This document shows positions 25,556-37,800 of a stretch of DNA of 64,000 bases, piece after piece (within the stretch, counting starts at the first letter, position 1; the number at the start of each line of letters is the position of its first letter). Source of the stretch: Modestobacter lapidis (lineage in GTDB: Bacteria; Actinomycetota; Actinomycetes; Mycobacteriales; Geodermatophilaceae); the NCBI GenBank assembly GCA_019779905.1, contig JABAKE010000002.1:1-64000 (forward strand), given 5' to 3'. A program made the position numbers and the translations under genes. The notes under the pieces are model-generated. The model worked only from the letters and a program-made list of their open reading frames with translations, was not told where the DNA came from and did not search any database.

Positions 25556-25986
25556 CGGCCGGTCTGCCCCGGCTCGTCGCCGTCGGCGTCCACCGGCTCG
25601 CCGGCCGGCGCGGTGCCGGCCGGAGCCGCCTTGTCGGTGAACGGGATGACCGGGCAGTCCTTCCACAGCCGCTCGAGCGCGTAGTACGCCCGCTCCTCGG
25701 CGTGCTGGACGTGGACGACGATGTCGACGAAGTCCAGCAGCACCCAGCGCCCTTCGGTGACGCCCTCCCGGCGCACCGGCTTCACGCCGTGGGCACGCAA
25801 CTGCTCCTCGACGCTGTCGACGATCGCCTGGACCTGACGTTCGTTGGGTGCCGCCGCCAGGACGAAGGCGTCGGTGATGGCCAACCGGTCGCTCACGTCG
25901 ACGATGGACACGTCGGTGGCGAGCTTGTCGGCGGCGGCCTGCGCTGCGATCAGCGCGGTCTCGCGGGCCTCGGCCGAGGCGGTCAT
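25552..25986 (-). CDS. rsfS: ribosome silencing factor RsfS
   Basis: A 144-residue protein with the RsfS/Iojap core ([51 protein letters not shown]) and a short acidic C-terminal tail. It binds ribosomal protein L14 and blocks subunit joining when nutrients are scarce. ATG 25986 overlaps the nadD stop (ATGA), and AGGAGACCCCCCG provides a ribosome site inside nadD. The operon order nadD-rsfS-phosphatase is typical. Confidence 0.93.
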   Translation of the reverse strand: MTASAEARETALIAAQAAADKLATDVSIVDVSDRLAITDAFVLAAAPNERQVQAIVDSVEEQLRAHGVKPVRREGVTEGRWVLLDFVDIVVHVQHAEERAYYALERLWKDCPVIPFTDKAAPAGTAPAGEPVDADGDEPGQTGR

Positions 25987-26687
25987 CGGGGGGTCTCCTG
26001 CAGATCGGGGGACGGGGCGTCCTCGGTGGGGTGGTCGGTGCGGGTCGGGCGCGGCCGGCCGGCCGGAAGCGTTCCGTCGAACTCGGATCCCGGCTCGGGG
26101 TCCCGGTACAGGCCCCGCTTCTCGATGTACTGCACCACGCCGTCGGGCACGAGGTACCAGACCGGTGAGCCACGCCGTACCCGGTCGCGGCAGTCGGTCG
26201 AGCTGATGGCCAGGGCCGGCACCTCGACCAGGCTGACCGCGCCCTCGGGCAGATGGGAGTCGGCGAGGTGGTACCCGGGGCGGGTGACACCGACGAAGTG
26301 CGCCAGGCCGAACAACCGCTCGTTGTCCCGCCAGCCCACGATTTGGGCCAGCGCGTCCGCGCCGGTGATGAAGAACAGTTCTGCCTCGGGGTGCTGGCGG
26401 TGCAGGTCGGTCAGGGTGTCGACGGTGTAGGTCGGCCCGCCGCGGTCGACGTCCACCCGGCTCACCGAGAAGCGCGGGTTGGACGCGGTGGCGATGACCG
26501 TCATCAGGTAGCGGTCCTCCGCCGGGCTGACCTCCCGCTCGGACTTCTGCCAGGGCTGACCGGTTGGCACGAACACCACCTCGTCGAGGCCGAACCGGCC
26601 TGCCACCTCGCTGGCTGCCACCAGGTGACCGTGGTGGACGGGGTCGAACGTCCCGCCCATCACCCCGAGTCGTCGTCCCGCTGCCAC
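25983..26687 (-). CDS. nadD: nicotinate-nucleotide adenylyltransferase
   Basis: A 234-residue NadD. The nucleotidyltransferase motif [12 protein letters not shown] (11-22) and the [13 protein letters not shown] motif are intact, with PTGQPWQK and FFITGADAL between them. It makes nicotinate adenine dinucleotide from NaMN in NAD synthesis. The C-terminal ~35 residues beyond GLYRDPEPG are a low-complexity extension. GTG 26687 follows TAGGCT by six bases, so the operon mRNA is probably leaderless. Confidence 0.93.
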   Translation of the reverse strand: MAAGRRLGVMGGTFDPVHHGHLVAASEVAGRFGLDEVVFVPTGQPWQKSEREVSPAEDRYLMTVIATASNPRFSVSRVDVDRGGPTYTVDTLTDLHRQHPEAELFFITGADALAQIVGWRDNERLFGLAHFVGVTRPGYHLADSHLPEGAVSLVEVPALAISSTDCRDRVRRGSPVWYLVPDGVVQYIEKRGLYRDPEPGSEFDGTLPAGRPRPTRTDHPTEDAPSPDLQETPR

Positions 26688-26699
26688 CGATCGAGCCTA
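26688..26699 (-). promoter_or_regulatory. leaderless promoter of the nadD operon
   Basis: On the minus strand, TAGGCT (26699-26694) is followed by CGATCG and GTG. The spacing is identical to that before selD, proA and ndk. Confidence 0.5.
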
Positions 26700-26932
26700 G
26701 CCCGGCCGCGCCGGAGCCGGGGTCCCGACCACCGGCTCCGGCCGGCGGGGCCGCTCGGCGGGTGCCGGGCGGACCGCTGCACGACCGACCGGCTCCCCCG
26801 TGCAGCCGGTCGCCGCCCAGCCGGACGACGCTGTCGGACCGGTGGGCGCCGGGGTGGCGACGGAGCCTCCCCACCCCGACCAACGCGGCTCAGTAGCTGC
26901 GGTTACGGCACCCGGCGCGCCCGGGTCCGTTC

Positions 26933-28374
26933 TCAGAGGGTGGTGACGAAGTCGGCCAGCTGCGCAGCGGTGCGCACCTCGACCATGGGCACCACCTCGC
27001 GGTACCGGTCGGCCGCGGAGTCACCGCTGCCCCACAGCCGGCGCGGCTCGGGGTTGAGCCAGTGGGCGGAGCGGGCCCGGCGCACCAGGTCGGCCAGCGC
27101 GGGCAGGCCAGGCCGGCGGTAGTTCGTGCGCCCGTCGCCCAGCACGAGCAGCGACGTCCTCGGGCCCACCGCGGCCGGCCACCGCTCGGCGAACACCTCG
27201 AAGGCGTTGCCGTAGTCGCTGTGCCCGTCGAAGGCGACCACGTCGGCCTCCCGGCCGATCCGGGCGATCGCGTCCACGACGTCGGCACCCGGCCGGAAGA
27301 ACCGGGTCACCTCGTCGGTGGAGTCGACGAACGCGAACGCCCGCACGCCCGAGAAGTGCTCGCGCAGCGCCTGGGTGAGCATCAGCGTGAAGTGGCTGAA
27401 CCCGGCCACCGAACCGCTGACGTCGCAGAGCACCACCAGCTCCGGCTTGTGCACCGCCCGCGGCCGGTGGTGGGTGACCAGCGGCATCCCACCGGTGGCC
27501 AGCGACGCCCGCACGGTGCGCCGGACGTCCAGCCGCCCCTCCCGGCCCAGCCGGCGGCGGGCGGACAGCCGCGCGGCCAGCCGCCGGGCCAGCGGCCCCA
27601 CGGTCCGGCGCAGCTCGGCGAGGTCGGCCTGCTGCGCGCGCAGGAAGTCGACCTGGTCGGCCAGCGGGCGCACCGCCGACCGCACCACCCGGTCCCGGCC
27701 CTTCTCCGCCGCCGTCCGCCGCCGCACCTCGGCCTCGACGGCCGCCCGGAAGGCGTCGACGCGTTCCCTGCCGGTGTGCCGGGCGACCTGCTCGGCCAGC
27801 CCGCCGCGCTCGTCGCCGGCCAGCAGGCCCTGCACCAGCGCGGCCGTCAGGGTGTCCGGGGACAGCGCCCGCAGCACCCGGTAGCTGAAGAACGACTGCC
27901 CCGCCGACGTCGGCTGCCCCTGCCCGAACGCGTCGACGGCGGTCCGGGCGAAGCGGCGCAACGACTCGTCGTCCCCGGCCAGCAGCCGGCGCAGCAGCTC
28001 GGCCCGCAGCGTCTCGGCCAGCTCCCCGGGGTCGCCGCCGGCCAGCGGCAGGAGCTCGCCGTCCGCGGGGCCGTCGTCCTGGCCGCCCTCGCCCTCTGCA
28101 CCGCCGGCCCGGTGCGCCGCCGGCCGATCGGTCAGCGGCCACCACAGGTCGAACAGGACGTCGAACGCCGGCCGCTGGGCGGCCCGCTGGAGCAGCACCG
28201 CGCCCAGCCCGTGCCGCAGCTGCTCACGGTCGAGCAGCTCCACGACGGTGAGCACCTCGGCGGCGTCCACCGCCTGGCTGATGCCCACCGGGATCCCGGC
28301 CTCCCGCACCGCACGGACGAAGCCGTCCAGGTGACCGGCGAGCCCCCCGGGCCCGGCGGGCGGGGCGCCGGACA

Positions 28375-28375
<1 letters not shown>
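26933..28375 (-). CDS. VWA-domain protein (CoxE-like)
   Basis: A 480-residue protein with a C-terminal von Willebrand A domain whose MIDAS motif is DVSGSVAG (about residue 317) and a CoxE-type N-terminal helical region (GIPVGISQAVDAAEVL). It is coupled to the MoxR ATPase gene upstream by a one-base overlap. MoxR-VWA pairs act as chaperones that insert cofactors or remodel complexes; the client here is not visible. The middle (residues 85-115) is Gly/Glu/Asp-rich and probably flexible. Confidence 0.85.
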
Positions 28376-29268
<893 letters not shown>

Positions 29269-29329
29269 GCGGCTCCTGACGGGGCGGTGGGGCGGGTGGT
29301 TGCCCAGCGGTGCGGGTCGGGGCGGCGCC

Positions 29330-30580
29330 TCAGCGCACGTGGCCGCTGCCGGTCACCACGAACGTCGTCGACGTCAGCTCCGGCAGGCCCAGTGGCCCCC
29401 GGGCGTGCAGCTTCTGGGTGGAGATGCCGATCTCGGCACCGAACCCGAACTCGCCGCCGTCGGTGAACCGCGTCGAGGCGTTGACCAGGACGGCGGCGGC
29501 GTCGACCCCGGCGGTGAAGTCGGCGATCGCCCGGGCGGACTCGGCCACGATCGCCTCGCTGTGCCCGCTCCCCCACCGGTCGATGTGGTCGAGGGCCTGG
29601 GGCAGGTCGTCGACGACGCGGACGGCCATGTCCATCGACAGGTACTCGGTGGCCCAGTCCTCGTCGGTGGCCGGCCGCACGGCGTCGGAGATGGCGCAGG
29701 CCCGCTCGTCGCCGTGCAGCGTGACCCCGGCCCCGGTCAGCGCGGTGATGAGCCGGGACAGCACCGGGGCGTCCCGGTGGACCAGCAGCGTCTCGGCGGA
29801 GTTGCACACGCTGACCCGGGACGTCTTGGCGTTCAGGACGATCGCCTCGGCCATCGCGGCGTCGGCCGAGGCGTCGACGTACACGTGGCAGTTGCCGACG
29901 CCGGTCTCGATCACCGGCACCGTCGCCTCGCGCACCACGCGCTGGATGAGCGAGGCCCCGCCACGCGGGATGACCACGTCGACCAGGCCACGGGCGTTGA
30001 GCAGTTCCCCCACGGACGCGCGCTCGGCCGGCAGCAGGGCGATCGAGCCGGCCGGCAGGCCGGCCTTCTCGGCGGCCTCGGTGAGCACGGCGACCAGCGC
30101 GGTGTTGGTGCGGTGCGCCGACCCGGAGCCGCGCAGCAGGGCGGCGTTGCCGCTCTTCACGCACAGGCCAGCGGCGTCGACGGTGACGTTGGGCCGCGCC
30201 TCGTAGACGATGCCGACCACGCCGAGGGGCACCCGCACCTGGCGCAGCTGCAGGCCGTTGGCCAGGGTGGAGCCGCGGACGACGTCGCCCACCGGGTCGG
30301 GGAGGGCGATCAGCTGCCGCAGCGCGTCGGCCACCCCGGCGACCCGGGCGGCGTCCAGCCGCAGCCGGTCGAGCACCGGGTCCGGGGTGCCGTCGGCCGC
30401 GGCGGCCTCGACGTCGGCGGCGTTGGCGGCGAGCACCTCGTCAGTGCGCTCGAGCAGCGCGTCGGCCATGGCGGCCAGGGCGGCGTCCTTGGTCGCGGTG
30501 GGCAGGGTGCGCAGCACGCGGGCGGCCTCACGGGCACGCGCCGCGGCGGCCCCGATCAGGGGAAAATCGGCAGCGGACAC
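29330..30580 (-). CDS. proA: gamma-glutamyl phosphate reductase
   Basis: A 416-residue ProA, which reduces gamma-glutamyl phosphate to the semialdehyde for proline synthesis. The NADPH-binding region [29 protein letters not shown] and the catalytic cysteine (about residue 260) in [15 protein letters not shown] are present. GTG 30580 follows TAACCT by six bases on the minus strand, so it has its own leaderless promoter and does not depend on proB readthrough. A peptide-deformylase gene separates it from proB. Confidence 0.95.
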   Translation of the reverse strand: MSAADFPLIGAAAARAREAARVLRTLPTATKDAALAAMADALLERTDEVLAANAADVEAAAADGTPDPVLDRLRLDAARVAGVADALRQLIALPDPVGDVVRGSTLANGLQLRQVRVPLGVVGIVYEARPNVTVDAAGLCVKSGNAALLRGSGSAHRTNTALVAVLTEAAEKAGLPAGSIALLPAERASVGELLNARGLVDVVIPRGGASLIQRVVREATVPVIETGVGNCHVYVDASADAAMAEAIVLNAKTSRVSVCNSAETLLVHRDAPVLSRLITALTGAGVTLHGDERACAISDAVRPATDEDWATEYLSMDMAVRVVDDLPQALDHIDRWGSGHSEAIVAESARAIADFTAGVDAAAVLVNASTRFTDGGEFGFGAEIGISTQKLHARGPLGLPELTSTTFVVTGSGHVR

Positions 30581-30598
30581 GCCCCGAGGTTACGCGCG

Positions 30599-30660
30599 GC
30601 CCCCGTGCAGGGTCCCGCCGCGAGCCTGCGAGTGGTGGGGGGCACGGAGGGCCTTCCTCA
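30599..30660 (-). repeat. stop-abutting nested hairpin repeat, copy 1 (after def)
   Basis: On the minus strand the element begins with the TGA of the deformylase gene, then GGAAGGCCCTCC..., and closes with GCACGGGGGCC. GCCCCCGTGC pairs with GCACGGAGGGC around an inner GC-rich stem. Four other copies are found after rpmA, rne, ndk and clpX. Confidence 0.6.
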
Positions 30661-31137
30661 ACTGCGCAGCGCGCGGAGCACCCGCTTGCGGGCGTCACCG
30701 GTCAGCCGGTCGACGAACAGCTTCCCGTCGAGGTGATCGACCTCGTGCTGCAGGCAGCGGGCCAGCAGGCCGGACCCCGCCAGCCGAAGGGCCGCCCCAC
30801 GCACGTCGAAGCCCTCGGCGACGCAGTGCATCGCCCGGACCGTGGGGGCGTAGAGGCCCGGGATGGACAGGCAGCCCTCGTCGTCGCCCTGGGTCTCCTC
30901 GGACAGCTCGGTGATCACCGGGTTGACCATGTGCCCGATGACGCCGTCGACGTTGTAGGAGAACGCCCGCACCCCCACCCCGATCTGCGGCGCTGCCACA
31001 CCGGCGCGGCCGGGGTGGTCGACGGTCTCCTCCAGGTCGCGGACGAGGGCGGCCAGATCACGGTCGAAGGCGCGGACCGGGTCGGCGGGCGTGCGCAGCA
31101 CGGGATCCCCGAGCTCACGGATGGGGCGAATGGTCAC
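30658..31137 (-). CDS. def: peptide deformylase family protein
   Basis: A 159-residue protein with all three deformylase motifs: GVAAPQIG (46-53; canonical GxGLAAxQ), EGCLS (87-91) and QHEVDH (130-135), giving the Cys and two His metal ligands and the catalytic Glu. It removes the formyl group from nascent N-termini. Bacteria often have more than one; the Val for Leu in motif 1 suggests a secondary paralogue. GAGGAG lies before GTG 31137. The gene sits between proB and proA, splitting an otherwise conserved pair. Confidence 0.9.
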   Translation of the reverse strand: MTIRPIRELGDPVLRTPADPVRAFDRDLAALVRDLEETVDHPGRAGVAAPQIGVGVRAFSYNVDGVIGHMVNPVITELSEETQGDDEGCLSIPGLYAPTVRAMHCVAEGFDVRGAALRLAGSGLLARCLQHEVDHLDGKLFVDRLTGDARKRVLRALRS

Positions 31138-31179
31138 GCGTTCTCCTCGCTGCGCTCGTCGTCCACGTGCCCCAGTCTC

Positions 31180-32301
31180 TCAGCCGCGGGGGCGGCGCCC
31201 GATCAGGACCATCTCGTCGCGGTGCACGACCTCCCGGCGGTGCTCGGGGTCGAGGTCGCCGGTCTTCCGGCCGAGCAGGTCGGGCATCTCCCGGGCGTCG
31301 TAGGCGACCAGCCCGCGGGCGACGACGACGCCGTCCGGGCCGACCAGCTCCACCGGGTCGTCGGCGAGGAACTCCCCGGTCACCCCGGTGATCCCCGCTG
31401 CCAGCAGCGAGGCGTGCCGCTCGCGGACGGCGCGCACCGCGCCGTCGTCCAGCAGCAGCCGGCCACGCGGCCGGCTGGCGTACCGCAGCCAGAACTGCCG
31501 GCCCGAGGGCCGGCGGCCGGCGGCGGCGAACAGCGTGCCCACCCGCTCACCGGCCAGCGCGGCGGCAGCCTGTGGCGTGGACGTGACGACGACGGGCACC
31601 CCCGCGGAGGATGCGATGAACGCGGCCTCCACCTTGGTGGCCATCCCTCCGGTGCCCACGCCGTTGCGGCTGGCCGAGCCGAGGGTGACCGCAGCCAGGT
31701 CGCTGCGGCTGCGCACGGTGTCGATCAGCTGGGCGGGGCCGCTCCGCGGGTCACCGTCGTAGACGCCGTCGACGTCGGACAACAGGACGAGCGCGTCGGC
31801 GACGGCCACGTGGGCGACCAGCGCGGCCAGCCGGTCGTTGTCGCCGAACCGGATCTCCTCGGTCGCGACCGTGTCGTTCTCGTTCACGATCGGCAGCACG
31901 CCCAGCGCGAGCAGCCGCTCGACGGTCTGCCGGGCGTTGCGGTAGTGGCTGCGCCGGGTGAGGTCGTCGGCGGTGAGCAGCACCTGCCCGACGGTCACGT
32001 CGTGCGCGGCGAACGCATCGGCGTAGGTCTGCACCAGCCGCAACTGGCCGACGCTGGCGGCGGCCTGGGCCGTGGCCAGGTCGCGGGGTCGGCCGCCCAG
32101 GCCCAGCGGCGCCAGCCCGGCGGCGATCGCGCCGGAGGAGACGAGCACGACCTCCCGGCCGGCGGCGCGCAGCGCACCGAGGACGTCGACGAGCGCCCGC
32201 AACCGCTCGGTGTCCAGCCCCCCGGGCACGGTGGTCAAGGATGAGGAACCGACCTTGACCACGACCCGGCGGGCGCCGCCGATCTCCGGTCGGGTGCTCA
32301 C
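31180..32301 (-). CDS. proB: glutamate 5-kinase
   Basis: A 373-residue ProB. It has the amino-acid kinase domain ([60 protein letters not shown]) and a C-terminal PUA domain, and is feedback-inhibited by proline in characterised enzymes. It starts GTG 32301 with a four-base overlap with the obgE stop, so it is translationally coupled to obgE, a common actinobacterial arrangement. Confidence 0.95.
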   Translation of the reverse strand: MSTRPEIGGARRVVVKVGSSSLTTVPGGLDTERLRALVDVLGALRAAGREVVLVSSGAIAAGLAPLGLGGRPRDLATAQAAASVGQLRLVQTYADAFAAHDVTVGQVLLTADDLTRRSHYRNARQTVERLLALGVLPIVNENDTVATEEIRFGDNDRLAALVAHVAVADALVLLSDVDGVYDGDPRSGPAQLIDTVRSRSDLAAVTLGSASRNGVGTGGMATKVEAAFIASSAGVPVVVTSTPQAAAALAGERVGTLFAAAGRRPSGRQFWLRYASRPRGRLLLDDGAVRAVRERHASLLAAGITGVTGEFLADDPVELVGPDGVVVARGLVAYDAREMPDLLGRKTGDLDPEHRREVVHRDEMVLIGRRPRG

Positions 32302-33791
32302 CGGTCGTCGGCGTCCGGGTCGGGCTCGTCGTCCAGCGGGGTGAGCTCGTAGGGCGTGCGGCGGGCCTTCTTGGCTGCCAGCCGCTCGTTGGCGCGCATC
32401 CGGCTGTCGCTCTCCAGCCGGGTGTCGGTGCCCCGGCCGCCGAGGCCGGCGATCTCCTCGACGCTGAGCGTGCCGGCCGGCAGGGTCGGTTCCCAGTCGA
32501 AGGTGACGTCGCCGACGGTGATCGCGTCGCCGGGGGCGGCGCCGGCCTTCGCGAGCGCCTCCTCGACACCCAGCCGATTGAGCCGGTCGGCGAGGAAGCC
32601 GACCGCCTCGTCGTTGCTGAAGTCGGTCTGCCGGACCCAGCGCTCGGGGCGGATACCGAGAACCACCCAGCCATCGGTGCGCGGGTCGGGCTCGACGGTG
32701 AACCCACCGTCACCGACCGCCTTCGGGACGATGGTGATCGGCGCGGCCGGGACGGCGGGCAGCGAGGCGCGGTGCTCCTCGACCGCCCGGGCGAGGGCGA
32801 AACCGAGCTCCGTGAGGCCCTCGCCGGTGGCCGCGCTGATGGCGAACACCTGCAGGCCGCGGGCCTCCAGGGGCTCGCGGACCAGGTCCACGAGCTCCCG
32901 GGCGTCCGGGACGTCGATCTTGTTGAGCACGGCGATCCGCAGCCGGCCGACCAGGTCGAGCTCGTCGCCGCCGGTCGCGCCCTCCGAGTACGTGCGCAGC
33001 TCGTGCTCCAGGGCGACGATGTCGGTCTCCGGGTCGCGGCCGGGCTCCATGGTCGCCATGTCGATGACGTGCACGAGCACGGCGCACCGCTCCACGTGCC
33101 GGAGGAACTCCAGGCCGAGGCCCTTGCCGACCGAGGCACCGGGGATGAGGCCGGGGACGTCGGCCATCGTGTACGTGGTGTCGCCGGAGCGGATGACGCC
33201 CAGCTGCGGCACCAGGGTCGTGAAGGGGTAGTCGGCGATCTTGGGCCGGGCCGCCGACATGGCCGCGACCAGCGAGGACTTGCCCGCCGACGGGTAACCC
33301 ACCAGGCCCACGTCGGCGATGCTCTTGAGCTCGAGGACGGCGTCGACGGTGTCGCCGGGCTCACCGAGCAGGGCGAAGCCGGGGGCCTTGCGGCGGGCGT
33401 TGGCCAGTGCCGCGTTACCCAGTCCGCCCTTCCCGCCGCGCGCCAGGACCACCCGGGCCCCGATGCCGACGAGGTCCGCGACCTGCTCGCCGTCGACGGT
33501 GACCACGGTGCCGGAGGGGACGCGCAGGACGAGGTCCTCGCCACGGCCGCCGTTGCGGTAGTTCCCGGCGGCCTGCCTGCCGTTGCCGGCGCGCTGGTGG
33601 GGGCGGTGGTGGAAGTCCAGCAGGGTGTGCACGCTGCCGTCGACCTCGAGGACGACGTCGCCGCCGTCGCCCCCGTCGCCGCCGTCGGGGCCACCGAGGG
33701 GCTTGAACTTCTCGCGGTGCACGGAGCTGACCCCGTTGGCACCCTTGCCGGCTGCCACGTGCACGGTCACGCGGTCGATGAAAGCGGCCAT
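32298..33791 (-). CDS. obgE: GTPase Obg/CgtA
   Basis: A 497-residue Obg. The glycine-rich N-terminal Obg fold ([15 protein letters not shown]) is followed by a G domain with G1 GYPSAGKSS, switch [12 protein letters not shown]3 DVPGLIPGA and G4 NKIDVPD. A C-terminal OCT domain follows, with an acidic tail. It is a ribosome-associated GTPase in 50S assembly and stringent response. It follows rplU-rpmA in the usual order but is separated from rpmA by a hairpin and repeat, suggesting its own promoter. Confidence 0.95.
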   Translation of the reverse strand: MAAFIDRVTVHVAAGKGANGVSSVHREKFKPLGGPDGGDGGDGGDVVLEVDGSVHTLLDFHHRPHQRAGNGRQAAGNYRNGGRGEDLVLRVPSGTVVTVDGEQVADLVGIGARVVLARGGKGGLGNAALANARRKAPGFALLGEPGDTVDAVLELKSIADVGLVGYPSAGKSSLVAAMSAARPKIADYPFTTLVPQLGVIRSGDTTYTMADVPGLIPGASVGKGLGLEFLRHVERCAVLVHVIDMATMEPGRDPETDIVALEHELRTYSEGATGGDELDLVGRLRIAVLNKIDVPDARELVDLVREPLEARGLQVFAISAATGEGLTELGFALARAVEEHRASLPAVPAAPITIVPKAVGDGGFTVEPDPRTDGWVVLGIRPERWVRQTDFSNDEAVGFLADRLNRLGVEEALAKAGAAPGDAITVGDVTFDWEPTLPAGTLSVEEIAGLGGRGTDTRLESDSRMRANERLAAKKARRTPYELTPLDDEPDPDADDR

Positions 33792-33840
33792 GATCGCCGC
33801 CTCTCTGCGTTACGGCCGTACGGGTTCAGGGGACTTGCTG

Positions 33841-33878
33841 CACCGCCCAGCGCCGACCGGGGCCGGCGCTGGGTGGTG
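33841..33878 (-). terminator. terminator hairpin after rpmA
   Basis: CACCGCCCAGCGCCG and CGGCGCTGGGTGGTG pair over 15 positions with one mismatch. It follows the stop-abutting repeat and lies before obgE, so it should end the rplU-rpmA transcript. Confidence 0.6.
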
Positions 33879-33893
33879 ACGAGCAGGTGGTTC

Positions 33894-33954
33894 GGCCCCG
33901 TCCAGAGGCTCACCCCGAGCTTGCGAGGGGTGCGGAGGACGGGGTCCTCCTTCA
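33894..33954 (-). repeat. stop-abutting nested hairpin repeat, copy 2 (after rpmA)
   Basis: On the minus strand it reads TGAAGGAGGACCCCGTCC, then CCCCTCGCAAGCTCGGGG as an inner hairpin, and ends GGACGGGGCC. The outer arms GACCCCGTCC and GGACGGGGCC pair. It is nearly identical to the copy after clpX. Confidence 0.75.
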
Positions 33955-34227
33955 GACGGCGACCGGGGTCTTCGCCTCGACGGCGGAGATGGCGACCTCG
34001 CGACGGCCACGGCGGAAGCCGAAGGTCACCGAGCCGGGGACCAGGGCGAACAGCGTGTCGTCCTTGCCGCGGCCGACGCCGAGACCCGGGTGGAAGTGGG
34101 TGCCGCGCTGGCGGACGATGATCTCGCCGGCCTTGACGACCTGGCCACCGAACCGCTTGACGCCGAGGCGCTGGGCGTTCGAGTCGCGGCCGTTACGGGA
34201 GGACGATGCGCCCTTCTTGTGTGCCAT
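33952..34227 (-). CDS. rpmA: 50S ribosomal protein L27
   Basis: A 91-residue L27 ([54 protein letters not shown]). There is no N-terminal leader to be cleaved, unlike Firmicutes. It follows rplU by seven bases in the conserved L21-L27 operon. Its stop codon forms the first bases of a repeat element. Confidence 0.97.
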   Translation of the reverse strand: MAHKKGASSSRNGRDSNAQRLGVKRFGGQVVKAGEIIVRQRGTHFHPGLGVGRGKDDTLFALVPGSVTFGFRRGRREVAISAVEAKTPVAV

Positions 34228-34234
34228 GTCGTCG

Positions 34235-34558
34235 TCAGCCCTTCGTGATGTCCGTGTCGATGGCCCTGACCACGACGTCGGTCAGGGGCTGACGGTGCCC
34301 CTGCCGCTTGTGGTAACCGGTCTTGTTCTTGAACTTGTGGATGTGGATCTTCGGGCCCTTGGCGTGGGCGACGATCTCACCGGTGACGGTGACCCCGGCG
34401 AGCCCCTGGGCGTCGGCGGTGACGTTCTCCCCGTCGACCAGGAGCACCGCCGGAAGGGTGAGGGTGTCACCGGCCTCCCCGACCAGGCGGTTCACGGTGA
34501 AGGTGTCACCGACACCTACCTTGTGCTGCTTGCCACCGGCCTTGACGACTGCGTACAC
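34235..34558 (-). CDS. rplU: 50S ribosomal protein L21
   Basis: A 107-residue L21 ([39 protein letters not shown]). GTG 34558 is chosen because GAGGAG lies six bases upstream; an adjacent GTG three bases earlier would be too close. It is the first gene of the rplU-rpmA operon. About 180 bases of leader separate it from the element following rne. Confidence 0.97.
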   Translation of the reverse strand: MYAVVKAGGKQHKVGVGDTFTVNRLVGEAGDTLTLPAVLLVDGENVTADAQGLAGVTVTGEIVAHAKGPKIHIHKFKNKTGYHKRQGHRQPLTDVVVRAIDTDITKG

Positions 34559-34736
34559 CACTGACTCCTCGATCGGTTCCCTCAAAATGCAGCACTGTGT
34601 CCTGCGCGCACAGCCGGTACGGGGCCGGGTGCTGGACGGGTCGCGGACGCCGACCGGGCACGCCGAACGCGCAGCCCGTGGCGATGCAACCCGGCCAGCG
34701 TACCCGAGCCGCGCGGCCCGGGTCGAACCGGCCCGA

Positions 34737-34812
34737 GGCCCCCGTGCAGAGCCTCGGGCCGGTCCCCGCCCACCGGCCTGCGAGCGGGTAGGGGCACGGG
34801 GATCCTTCGTCA
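34737..34812 (-). repeat. stop-abutting nested hairpin repeat, copy 3 (after rne)
   Basis: On the minus strand it starts TGACGAAGGATCCCCGTGCC at the stop codon of the RNase gene and ends GCACGGGGGCC. It is longer than the others through an extra GC-rich inner hairpin. Confidence 0.6.
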
Positions 34813-37800
34813 GGACGGCGGACCGGCCGGCCGGGAGGCCGCCCGCCGGCGCCGCGGGCGCGGCGCAGCGACCGGCTCCGCCTCGACGACCGGCTCCGTC
34901 TCGACGACCGGCTCCGTCTCGACGACCGGCTCCGCCTCGACGACCGGCTCCACCTCGACGACCGGCTCCGTCTCGACGACCGGCTCCGTCTCGACGACCG
35001 GCTGCGCCTCGACGACCGGCTCCGTCTCGACGACCGGCTCGTCGGTCACCGCAGGCTTGATCTCGACCTCCGGCTCGTCGTCGACGACCGGCTCGGCGGC
35101 CTCCGGGACCGCGCCCTCGACCGGGCCGGTGGAGTTCCCGGCCGGCTCGGGCCGGGCGTCGCCCGGGGTGGCCAGCTCCTCGCCCACGGACTCGTGGACC
35201 ACCTCGGCGAGCGGCCCGCCGGTGGCCGGCTCGGTATCGGCCGGCTCGTCACCGACCGGCTCGGTATCGGCCGACTCGGCACCGGGCTCGCGGGCTCCGG
35301 CGAGCACGGCGGCGTCCTCGGCCGCGCGCGCCTCACCCGACTGGCCACGACCACGCCGGCCACGGCTGCGCCGCCCGCCGCGTCCCTCGACCGGGGCCTC
35401 CGCCGCGGCCGCCCCGGCCGCCTCGCCGGAGTCCTCCACCTGGGCCACGACCGCGTCCGGCTGCTCGGCGGCGTCGGGGCCCGTCCGCTCACCGGCGTCC
35501 CGGCCGGATCGGTCGCGGTTGCGGCCGCCGCCGTTCCCGGCGCCACCGCCGGCGCCGCTCGCGTTCCCGGGGCCACCGTTGCCACCGGACCGGCGCTTCT
35601 CGTCGACCGGGTCGAGCTGCACGACGACGCCCCGGCCGCGGCAGTGCTCGCACGGCTCGGAGAACACCTCGAGCAGGCCCTGGCCGACGCGCTTGCGGGT
35701 CATCTGCACCAGGCCCAGCGAGGTCACCTCGGCGACCTGGTGCTTCGTCCGGTCGCGGCCCAGGCACTCGGTGAGCCGCCGCAGCACGAGGTCGCGGTTG
35801 CTCTCCAGCACCATGTCGATGAAGTCGATGACGATCATGCCGCCGATGTCACGCAGCCGGAGCTGGCGGACGATCTCCTCGGCCGCCTCGATGTTGTTCC
35901 GGGTGACCGTCTGCTCCAGGTTGCCGCCGGAGCCGACGAACTTCCCGGTGTTGACGTCGACGACGGTCATCGCCTCGGTGCGGTCGATGACCAGCGAACC
36001 ACCCGAGGGCAGCCAGACCTTGCGGTCCAGCGCCTTCATCAGCTGTTCGTCGATCCGCAGATCGCGGAAGACGTCACCGGTGCCGGTGTAGCGCTGCAGC
36101 CGCTCGGACAGCTCCGGGGAGACGTGCGCGACGTAGGCCTCGACGGTGTCCCAGGCGTCGTCGCCCTGCACGACGAGCCGCTTGAAATCCTCGTTGAAGA
36201 CGTCGCGGATGACCCGGATGGCCAGATCGGGCTCGCCGTAGAGCAACGTCGGCGCGTTGCTGGTCGAGGCGGCCTTGGTCTGGATGACCTCCCACTGCGC
36301 CTGCAGGCGGGCCACGTCGCGGGTGAGCTCCTCCTCCGAGGCGCCTTCCGCGGCGGTCCGGATGATCACGCCGGCGTCCTCGGGAACGATCTTCTTCAGG
36401 ATGTCCTTGAGCCGGGTGCGCTCCTTGTCCGGGAGCTTGCGGCTGATGCCCGTCATCGAGCCGCCGGGCACGTAGACCAGGAAGCGGCCGGGCAGGTTGA
36501 CCTGCTGGGTCAGCCGGGCGCCCTTGTGGCCGATCGGGTCCTTGGTCACCTGGCACAGGACCTTGTCGCCGGACTTCAGCGCCTGCTCGATGGAGCGTGA
36601 CTTGCCGGTCAGGCCGGCGGCGTCCCAGTTGACCTCACCGGCGTACAGGACGGCGTTGCGCCCCTTGCCGATGTCGATGAACGCCGCCTCCATGCTGGGC
36701 AGCACGTTCTGCACCCGGCCGAGGTAGACGTTGCCGGCGAAGGACGTCGCCTGCGCCTGGGTGACGTAGTGCTCGACCAGGACGTCGTCCTCCAGGACGG
36801 CGATCTGGGTGCGCTCGCCCTGCTGCCGGATGACCATGGCGCGGTCGACGGCCTCCCGGCGCGCCAGGAACTCGGACTCGCTGAGGATCGGCGCGCGGTG
36901 GCGCCCACCGTCGCGACCCTCCCGGCGGCGCTGCCGCTTGGCCTCCAGCCGGGTGGACCCGGCCACCCCGCGGACGTCGTCGTCGCTGGAGGTGCGGCCG
37001 TTGCGACCGGCCCGCTCGGGGCGGTCGTCGGGCTCGTCCGTGGCGTCCTCGGCGCTGCTGCCGCTGCTCTCGCCGCGGCGCCGGCGCCGGCGGCGGCGGC
37101 GGGTGGTGGAGCCGCCGGCGGTGTCGCCGTCGTCGGTGTCGTCCTCGTCGTCGCCGTCGTCCTGCGTCGTGGAGTCCTCGCGGACGGTGTCACCGGCGGG
37201 GGTGTCGGTGTCGTCGTCGGGGGAGTCGTCGGACGTGGCGTCGGTGCCGTCCTCGTCGCCGTCGGCACCGTCGTCGCCGGTCCGGCCGCGGCCGCGGCCA
37301 CGGCGTCCGCGGCGCCGGCGGCGGCTGCTGCTGGAGCCGGAGCCCTCGGCGTCGCCGTCCTCGCCGTCCTCGGTGTCCTCGGTGTCGCGCTCCTCGGCGA
37401 CCTCGTCGGGCTCGGGGTCCGCCTGCGCGGCGCCCCTGCCACGCCGGCGGCTCCGCGCGGGGGTGTCGCCGTCCTCGGTGGCGGTGGGCTCGGTGGCGGT
37501 GGCCTTGCCGGCGGTGGGCTCGGTGGCGGTGGGCTCGGTGGCGGTGGGCTCGGTGGCGGCGGCCTTGCCGGCGGTGGCCTCGGTCCCGGCGGGCTCGGCG
37601 ACGGCCCGGCGGCGGCTGCGGCCGCGGCGCGGTGCGGGTGCCTCGGTGTCGCCGGCGCCCTCGTCGGCGGCCGGCGCATCGGCGCCGGGGTCGGCGGGGG
37701 GCGTGGCCGGGGCGTCGGCCGGCGACTCGGCCTGTGCCCGGCGGCCGCGGCGGCGGGGTGCCGGGACATCGGACTCCGCCGGGGCGACGAAGGAGACGAA

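Noticed and set aside
34737-34812. The rne-rplU gap as an L21 leader autoregulatory RNA.
   Set aside because: The conserved structure belongs to the stop-abutting repeat family; nothing specific for an L21 leader could be recognised.
34877-35045. The regular 18-bp units in the RNase E tail as a CRISPR array.
   Set aside because: Units are contiguous without spacers and encode an in-frame hexapeptide; no cas gene is present.
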